The position numbers and the translations under genes are program-made. Source: Zymomonas sp. (GTDB taxonomy: Bacteria; Pseudomonadota; Alphaproteobacteria; Sphingomonadales; Sphingomonadaceae). Taken from it: a stretch of DNA of 18,336 nt. Under the pieces are notes generated by a model. The model was given only the letters and a program-made list of their open reading frames with translations, did not search any database and was not told where the DNA came from. The stretch spans positions 1 through 18,336 of the forward strand of contig NZ_JAIWON010000107.1 of assembly GCF_020216885.1 (NCBI RefSeq), read 5' to 3'. Positions 13,240 through 18,336 of this stretch are shown here, in pieces; position 1 is the first letter of the stretch, and each line of letters begins with the position of its first letter.

Positions 13240-15663
13240 TCAGAATGCGCTGCTGAGGGAAGCTAGAACCGCAAAGCCGCCGCCAATATAATATTGCGGA
13301 GCGCTACCTGAAATGACAGTGCCATTCCGTCCAACCGTATCTTGGGCATTGGCAGTTGGGCTGGCAATACCGGACAGATAATGGTTATTTCCGATATTGA
13401 TAAAGTTTAACCGGATTTCAGGATGTTTCAGGAAGGCTTCTTGCGTAAAGCGATAGCCAACCGAAATATTGCCGGTGACATAAGCCGGAATTTTTTCATC
13501 ATTCATGAAGCTGCCATATTGTGAGCCAGTATATTTGACGCTGGCCATGCCAAAGAAATGATGATCGTCATAGGTAACGCCTAAAGAGCCTTGGAATGCA
13601 GGGCTACGCACGGCTCTTTTGCCTTTTGTCGGCAAAAGGTCATCGCCAACCGTAAGATCGTTGGTCTGGCGTGTATAGAGATATTCACCCGATAGATAGG
13701 GGCTGATATGATGCCAAGGCGTAAGCCCGATTTCAAAATCGACCCCGCGAGAAATCTGGTTTCCGGCATTGATGGTTGACTGAATATGCGAGCCATTTTG
13801 AACAATCACGGTTTGTAATTGTCGATTGGAAAAATTGTAATTGAACAGGGTCAAGCTGCCCGTCACCAAAGCATCGGAATAGCGATAGCCCAATTCTTCC
13901 GATACCGAATATTCGTTTTTCAGATTTTTATTACCATTTACGATGATCTCGCCACTAGTGGGATCGTAACTGTTATAAAGGGCGGTTTCGTCAGCAGTTC
14001 GGAAATTGGTTGATGCACTGAAAAAGACATGGCTTTTACTATCGATTTGGTAGCGCAGCCCTAATCTTGGCAACGGTTCCGAGGTCGAGAAATTCGCCTT
14101 ATGTTGCGAACCCGGGAGATAGTTATATCCATGCCGCGTCATGATGACTTCTTTAAAGCCGATATCAAAAGTCAGCCTATTGTTGAGAAATGTCATATGA
14201 TCGCCGAGATAGACGGCGTTCACATAGGTATGAGTGCGGTTATTCGATCCCAATAACGAGGAGCCGTCTGGCATTTTAATCAAGGTCGAATGATGGTCTG
14301 CCCAGATATTGGAGGCATAGCCGTTACTATCAACAGGGGTAAAGCTGTTTTGTTCTTTGTCAGCCGAATAGTCGAACCAATAGCCCAAAGTCAGATCATG
14401 ATTTTTCAGTGACCAAGTGGCACTGGCATTTACGCCTGCCCTTGCCGAGCGTTGGGTATAGTTGGAGCGAACCGTTGCGGTGCCATCTGTCGCATTGGGA
14501 AGGTTGATCGTCCCTGCGATAGCTTCACTGCCATTCCATAACCCGCTATTATTCAATGTCGAACCGGCTGGGACATTTCCCCTATCCCATTGGCCATAGG
14601 GGGTGACTTTTAATTTGAGATTGGAGGCCAGTCTGACATCTATGGGAGCGGCAAGGTAAAAAATCTCTTCTGGTGCGCGGTATAATCGCCAGTAATCGCT
14701 ACCTGCGGCTTCATTATTGACATTGTAACGGGATGCCAGATTATTGCTGCCTGAAATGCCGTTTTCTTTCCAGCTTTGTTTATCGACTTGGGGATAATAG
14801 CTGGTGATGCCTTTATTCCATGTGCCTAGCAGTGATATATGGCTGTCTTGTCCCCATTCCTTTAGAAATTTGAAATCAACATGCTGTTTTTCATCATAGC
14901 CTGCCCCGCGCCAGTTATCGGTTCGGGCATGGGAATAGGAAACAAAGCCTTTCACGCCGCTATGACCAATTTCGCCCATATCAAAACGCAGAAATTGACG
15001 ATTGGTATTATAAGAACCATAGGAAAAATCGGCATAGCCGCCCATTTTATCAGCCGGTTTTCGAAAATTTAGATTCATCACCCCACCGGCGGCATTCAGC
15101 ACCGGACTATCGAGATCGGCAGAGCCTTGGGCTAGGCCAATCTGTTGGTAGTTTTCACTATCGGCGAATTGGGTCGGATAGCCAGTATAATAGGCCACAT
15201 CATTTAGGGGCATCCCTTCCAGCACATAGCCGATGGCATCGCCGCTTAATCCACGGATCGTGATATTGGTCTGGGTTGAAAAGCCTAACGGGTCGGAAGA
15301 TGTAACATTCGCCCCCGGTAACATTGCCACCAGATCAAAGGCGTTTGCGGTAGGGGCTTGTTTTTGGATAAAGTCAGTTGAAATATGGCTGACTGATCGG
15401 GTTTCGGTTTCTTTTTGTATCAAGCCGCCGCCAATATCATTCACCGAAAAGCCATTGGCCGTTTTGAAAACCGGACGACCCGTCACAATAATCGCGTCAT
15501 TTTTAGAGGGCGTTTTATCAGAGGATTTTGGCGATTCTTGATTTTCAGCATGGACAGGGTGAACAGGAAATACCCCGCTTATTCCAGCAAGCAAAACAGT
15601 GGTTGCCAAGAAATGCCGGTAATATTTTTTCCATTCGGATGCTGTCATATCCTGATAAGTCAC
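13240..15663 (-). CDS. TonB-dependent outer-membrane receptor
   Basis: TonB-dependent receptors import scarce ligands across the outer membrane using TonB energy. From GTG 15663 the protein has 807 residues. A signal peptide covers about HFLATTVLLAGISGVFPVHPVHA. The plug domain includes FQ-like VNDIGGG, AFDLVAMLPGANVTSSDP, TNITIRGLSGDAIGYVLEG and AAGGVMNLNFRKP. The remainder is a 22-strand-type barrel with many aromatic-flanked strands, ending in SSAF with the terminal Phe used by the Bam machinery. A TTG at 15684 and an ATG at 15648 are other possible starts; GGGGGA 5 bp before the GTG favours 15663. The ligand is unknown: no haem, B12 or siderophore hallmark is evident. The kinase gene follows directly and pflA lies upstream, 137 bp away or more. 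Confidence 0.92.
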   Translation of the reverse strand: MTYQDMTASEWKKYYRHFLATTVLLAGISGVFPVHPVHAENQESPKSSDKTPSKNDAIIVTGRPVFKTANGFSVNDIGGGLIQKETETRSVSHISTDFIQKQAPTANAFDLVAMLPGANVTSSDPLGFSTQTNITIRGLSGDAIGYVLEGMPLNDVAYYTGYPTQFADSENYQQIGLAQGSADLDSPVLNAAGGVMNLNFRKPADKMGGYADFSYGSYNTNRQFLRFDMGEIGHSGVKGFVSYSHARTDNWRGAGYDEKQHVDFKFLKEWGQDSHISLLGTWNKGITSYYPQVDKQSWKENGISGSNNLASRYNVNNEAAGSDYWRLYRAPEEIFYLAAPIDVRLASNLKLKVTPYGQWDRGNVPAGSTLNNSGLWNGSEAIAGTINLPNATDGTATVRSNYTQRSARAGVNASATWSLKNHDLTLGYWFDYSADKEQNSFTPVDSNGYASNIWADHHSTLIKMPDGSSLLGSNNRTHTYVNAVYLGDHMTFLNNRLTFDIGFKEVIMTRHGYNYLPGSQHKANFSTSEPLPRLGLRYQIDSKSHVFFSASTNFRTADETALYNSYDPTSGEIIVNGNKNLKNEYSVSEELGYRYSDALVTGSLTLFNYNFSNRQLQTVIVQNGSHIQSTINAGNQISRGVDFEIGLTPWHHISPYLSGEYLYTRQTNDLTVGDDLLPTKGKRAVRSPAFQGSLGVTYDDHHFFGMASVKYTGSQYGSFMNDEKIPAYVTGNISVGYRFTQEAFLKHPEIRLNFINIGNNHYLSGIASPTANAQDTVGRNGTVISGSAPQYYIGGGFAVLASLSSAF

Positions 15664-15668
15664 CTTTT

Positions 15669-15674
15669 TCCCCC
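15669..15674 (-). promoter_or_regulatory. Ribosome-binding site of the TonB receptor gene
   Basis: On the - strand GGGGGA stands 5 bp before GTG 15663. It does not suit the TTG at 15684 (downstream of it) and is too far for ATG 15648. Confidence 0.55.
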
Positions 15675-15685
15675 GATAGGACAAC

Positions 15686-15701
15686 AGGCATAGAGATGCC
15701 T
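15686..15701. repeat. Perfect 6-bp hairpin before the receptor start
   Basis: AGGCAT (15686-15691), 4-nt loop, ATGCCT (15696-15701). It sits about 12 bp upstream of the receptor's ribosome-binding site on the - strand, so it could influence translation. On + it is followed by TTT only. Confidence 0.35.
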
Positions 15702-15759
15702 TTTACTGGTTGCCGGACAATATCCCAAGCAACAGCAGTCACCCAATATAGGCTAGGCT

Positions 15760-15786
15760 ATGATATCAATATGAGGAAGCTGTCAA
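15760..15786 (-). promoter_or_regulatory. Possible promoter of the TonB receptor gene
   Basis: On the - strand there is a perfect TTGACA (15786-15781) and TATCAT (15765-15760), 15 bp apart, a little short. It lies about 100 bp before the receptor start and just after pflA, so receptor and kinase may be expressed apart from pflBA. Confidence 0.4.
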
Positions 15787-15806
15787 GATATTGCGATTGA
15801 TTTTCA

Positions 15807-15821
15807 ATAAGCTGTGCTTAT
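15807..15821 (-). terminator. Small hairpin at the pflA stop codon
   Basis: ATAAGC (15807-15812), TGT, GCTTAT (15816-15821) form a perfect 6-bp stem overlapping the last base of the pflA stop codon. On - it is followed by TGAAAATC, not a T-run, so termination is doubtful. Confidence 0.3.
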
Positions 15822-16612
15822 CAGGACAGATTTAAGCCATTATCGCGGAAAATACCACGGACATCTTCTACAAGAGCGGGTGAAGGCGGTTGAGTATCAC
15901 CCAATTTATAAGCGAGGCCGCTGGCTTTCCATTTATATTCACCCATTTTATGAAAGGGCAGCACATCAACCCGTTCGATATTGCCTAAGGTAGCGGCAAA
16001 ATCGGCGAGATTGGCGATCTCATTAAAATTGTCGGTTAAATCCGGCACCAAGACATAACGCAGCCAGACTGGCTTTTTCAAAGCAGCGAGCCGTTTAGCA
16101 AAGGCTAATGTTGGTTGAAGTTCTACACCGGTAAGCGCTTTATAGCGTTTATCGTTAAAGGCTTTGATATCCAAAAGAACAAGGTCGGTATGGGCAAGCA
16201 AGGCATCATCGGCCTGCGCCCCCAGAAAACCAGCCGTATCAATCGCGGTGTGGAGTCCCAGATATTTGGCGGCCTTTAAAAGCGCGCCTGTAAATTCGGG
16301 CTGAACCAGAGGTTCACCACCGCTGATAGTGATGCCGCCGCCTGCTCGTTTTAGAAAATCGGCATAGGAGGCAACCTCTTCCATCATTTCGGCCAAGGTT
16401 ACCGCACGACCATTTTTTAGAAACCAGCTATCGGGGTTATGGCAATATTGGCAGCGCAAAGCGCAACCCGCCAAGAATAGCACAAAACGCACCCCCGGCC
16501 CATCTACTGCGCCGCCAATTTCAGTCGAATGAATCCGCCCTTGAAGCGTGTTGTCGCAACCAGCCTCTTCAACGAGGCTGGTTACGGTTGGTCTTTTAAT
16601 TATCAAGGCCAT
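15821..16612 (-). CDS. pflA: Pyruvate formate-lyase activating enzyme PflA
   Basis: PflA is a radical SAM enzyme that makes the glycyl radical on PflB under anaerobic conditions. The [4Fe-4S] motif is [10 protein letters not shown], followed by [17 protein letters not shown] (SAM contact), [17 protein letters not shown] and [12 protein letters not shown], all in family order. From ATG 16612 it has 263 residues, against about 246 for the E. coli protein; the extra N-terminal residues (to about 22) come before the family core that begins [10 protein letters not shown]. An ATG at 16648 would overlap pflB more and is less likely. The chosen ATG overlaps the 3' end of pflB by 17 bp, so translation is probably coupled. 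A perfect hairpin lies in its first 20 codons. Confidence 0.93.
   Translation of the reverse strand: MALIIKRPTVTSLVEEAGCDNTLQGRIHSTEIGGAVDGPGVRFVLFLAGCALRCQYCHNPDSWFLKNGRAVTLAEMMEEVASYADFLKRAGGGITISGGEPLVQPEFTGALLKAAKYLGLHTAIDTAGFLGAQADDALLAHTDLVLLDIKAFNDKRYKALTGVELQPTLAFAKRLAALKKPVWLRYVLVPDLTDNFNEIANLADFAATLGNIERVDVLPFHKMGEYKWKASGLAYKLGDTQPPSPALVEDVRGIFRDNGLNLS
16558..16583 (-). promoter_or_regulatory. Perfect 10-bp hairpin at the pflB/pflA junction
   Basis: AACCAGCCTC (16558-16567), 6-nt loop, GAGGCTGGTT (16574-16583): a GC-rich stem 13 bp after the pflB stop and within the first codons of pflA. It looks like the stem of an intrinsic terminator, but no T-run follows on the - strand. It probably protects the pflB mRNA 3' end, or attenuates transcription or translation into pflA. 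Confidence 0.65.
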
Positions 16613-18336
16613 GGAAAGTCCGGTGGATAACATCCATTTGCTGTTCACGGGTCAATTTCACGAAATTGACAGCATAACCAGAAACACGGATGGTTAATTG
16701 CGGATATTTTTCAGGATGATCGACGGCATCTAACAAGGTATTCCGGTCAAAGACATTGACATTCATATGATGCGCCCCTGCCCCGAAATAACCGGAGAGC
16801 AAGCCGATCAAATTATCAATCCGTTCTTCCTTGTTCATCCCCAAAGCATTGGGAACGATTGTGAAGGTATTGGAGATACCATCCTGTGCATGGGCGTAAG
16901 GCAATTTAGCAACAGACGCCATAGAGGCGACGGGCCCTTTCAAATCGCGGCCATGCATCGGATTGGCACCCGGTGCAAAAGGTTCGCCAGCCCGACGACC
17001 GTCAGGGGTGTTGCCGGTCTTTTTACCGTAAACCACGTTAGACGTGATCGTCAGAATAGACTGGGTCGGGACAGAACGGCGATAAGTCGTCTGCTTCCGA
17101 AGCATATTCATGAAGGTTTCAACCAGCCAGATCGCAATTTCATCGGCGCGGTCATCATTGTTACCATAAGCCGGATAGTCGCCTTCGATTTCAAAATCAG
17201 TGGCTAAACCGCGTTCGTCACGGATGATTTTAACCTTGGCATGTTTAATGGCAGAAAGGCTGTCGGCAGCAACCGAGAGCCCCGCAATACCGCAAGCCAT
17301 TGTCCGCAAGATTTCCAGATCATGCAGCGCCATTTCAACCCGTTCATACATATATTTATCATGCATGAAGTGAATGGCATTCAAAGCATTGATATAGACG
17401 CTGGCCAGCCATTCCATCATCTGAACCATGCGGGATTTGACATCTTCGTAATCCAGCACGTCACCCGTGACAGGCGCGAAGGCAGGCGCAACCTGCACAC
17501 CGCTTTTTTCATCACGGCCACCATTGATGGCATAAAGCAGCGTTTTTGCGAGATTGGCACGCGCCCCAAAGAACTGCATCTGTTTACCGATACGCATAGC
17601 CGAGACACAGCAAGCAATGCCGTAATCATCGCCCCAATAAGAGCGCATCAGATCGTCATTTTCATATTGGATCGACGAGGTGTCGATTGAAATCTTGGCA
17701 CAGTAATCTTTGAAGCCTTTAGGCAGATTTTCTGACCAAAGAACCGTTAAATTGGGTTCTGGCGCGGGTCCCAGATTTTCCAAGGTATGCAAGAAGCGGA
17801 AGCTGGATTTCGTGACTAATGTCCGGCCATCTATCGCCATACCGCCCAAAGATTCCGTGACCCATGTCGGATCACCAGAGAATAACTGGTCATATTCAGG
17901 GGTACGGAGGAAGCGGACAATGCGGAGCTTCATCACGAACTGGTCAACCAGCTCTTGCGCTTCGGCTTCGGTAATCCGGCCTTCTTTCAAGTCACGTTCG
18001 ATATAAATGTCGAGGAAAGTTGAAACCCGTCCCAGAGACATCGCTGCACCGTTAGCTTCTTTAACAGCCGCCAGATACGCCAAATATGTCCATTGAACCG
18101 CTTGCTGTGCCGTAACGGCCGGCTGTGAAATGTCGCAGCCATAGCTTTTGGCCATCGCGGCCAATTCATGAAGTGCCTTGATCTGTTCAGCGACTTCTTC
18201 CCGCAATTTGATGGTTTCTTCATCAAAGGGGTTACGTTCCAGCCGTTTGCCCTGTTCTTTTTTGTCTTCAATCAGGCAGTCAACACCATAAAGCGCGACC
18301 CGACGATAGTCACCGATAATCCGGCCACGACCATAC
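16596..18336 (-). CDS. pflB: Formate C-acetyltransferase (pyruvate formate-lyase) PflB, 5' end beyond the window
   Basis: PflB converts pyruvate and CoA to acetyl-CoA and formate without oxygen, through a glycyl radical. The frame is open to the right edge, where [17 protein letters not shown] already matches PflB well inside its N-terminal region, so the start lies outside and roughly 580 residues are visible. The paired catalytic cysteines (IACCVS) are coded at 17607-17612, and the radical glycine (RVSGYAVNF) at 16677-16679. Other hallmarks are [30 protein letters not shown] and [21 protein letters not shown]. It has no insert or damage. pflA follows with a short overlap. Its presence beside the strong pyruvate-to-ethanol route expected of this host suggests a role in making acetyl-CoA or formate for biosynthesis, an inference. 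Confidence 0.96.
   Translation of the reverse strand, partial: YGRGRIIGDYRRVALYGVDCLIEDKKEQGKRLERNPFDEETIKLREEVAEQIKALHELAAMAKSYGCDISQPAVTAQQAVQWTYLAYLAAVKEANGAAMSLGRVSTFLDIYIERDLKEGRITEAEAQELVDQFVMKLRIVRFLRTPEYDQLFSGDPTWVTESLGGMAIDGRTLVTKSSFRFLHTLENLGPAPEPNLTVLWSENLPKGFKDYCAKISIDTSSIQYENDDLMRSYWGDDYGIACCVSAMRIGKQMQFFGARANLAKTLLYAINGGRDEKSGVQVAPAFAPVTGDVLDYEDVKSRMVQMMEWLASVYINALNAIHFMHDKYMYERVEMALHDLEILRTMACGIAGLSVAADSLSAIKHAKVKIIRDERGLATDFEIEGDYPAYGNNDDRADEIAIWLVETFMNMLRKQTTYRRSVPTQSILTITSNVVYGKKTGNTPDGRRAGEPFAPGANPMHGRDLKGPVASMASVAKLPYAHAQDGISNTFTIVPNALGMNKEERIDNLIGLLSGYFGAGAHHMNVNVFDRNTLLDAVDHPEKYPQLTIRVSGYAVNFVKLTREQQMDVIHRTFHGLDN

Noticed and set aside
16767..17690. Two long + strand frames (146 and 149 residues) opposite pflB
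   Set aside because: Antisense shadows of the conserved pflB codons, without ribosome-binding sites.

Overview
The window looks like chromosome of an alphaproteobacterium of the order Sphingomonadales, most probably Zymomonas mobilis. Three things point there: a type I-F CRISPR repeat that I recognise as the Z. mobilis form, a pflBA pair (unusual in this order but present in that ethanologen), and GshA, PurF and RppH proteins of alphaproteobacterial type. The species call rests on recall and was not searched.

Left part (1-5675): the 3' end of thiL (thiamine-phosphate kinase), then rsmE (16S rRNA m3U1498 methyltransferase), gshA (glutamate-cysteine ligase) and purF (amidophosphoribosyltransferase), all on + and separated by unusually long AT-rich gaps. 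purF ends in a clear intrinsic terminator.

Accessory island (5676-8222): a leader region with a consensus-like IHF site, a five-repeat/four-spacer type I-F CRISPR array with no cas genes nearby, a frameshifted internal fragment of an IS5-family transposase that starts exactly at the last, degenerate repeat, an AT-rich gene for an unrecognised two-helix membrane protein, and a 474-bp gap with two strong inverted repeats. This is the only part that looks horizontally acquired or rearranged.

Housekeeping block (8223-10676, +): an SDR-family protein with an incomplete active site, rppH followed 24 bp later by a DUF481 outer-membrane barrel gene, and a tRNA-Lys(CTT) gene.

Right part (10694-18336, mostly -): pnuC (vitamin/nicotinamide riboside permease), a small + strand ynfA-family gene, then an APH-fold kinase gene 13 bp downstream of a large TonB-dependent receptor gene, then pflA and pflB (pyruvate formate-lyase and its activase; pflB runs off the right edge). 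Receptor, permease and small-molecule kinase together could form an uptake-and-trap route for a vitamin-like molecule; this is the most interesting untested functional idea here. A perfect 10-bp hairpin sits at the pflB/pflA junction inside the 5' coding region of pflA and may set the ratio of enzyme to activase.
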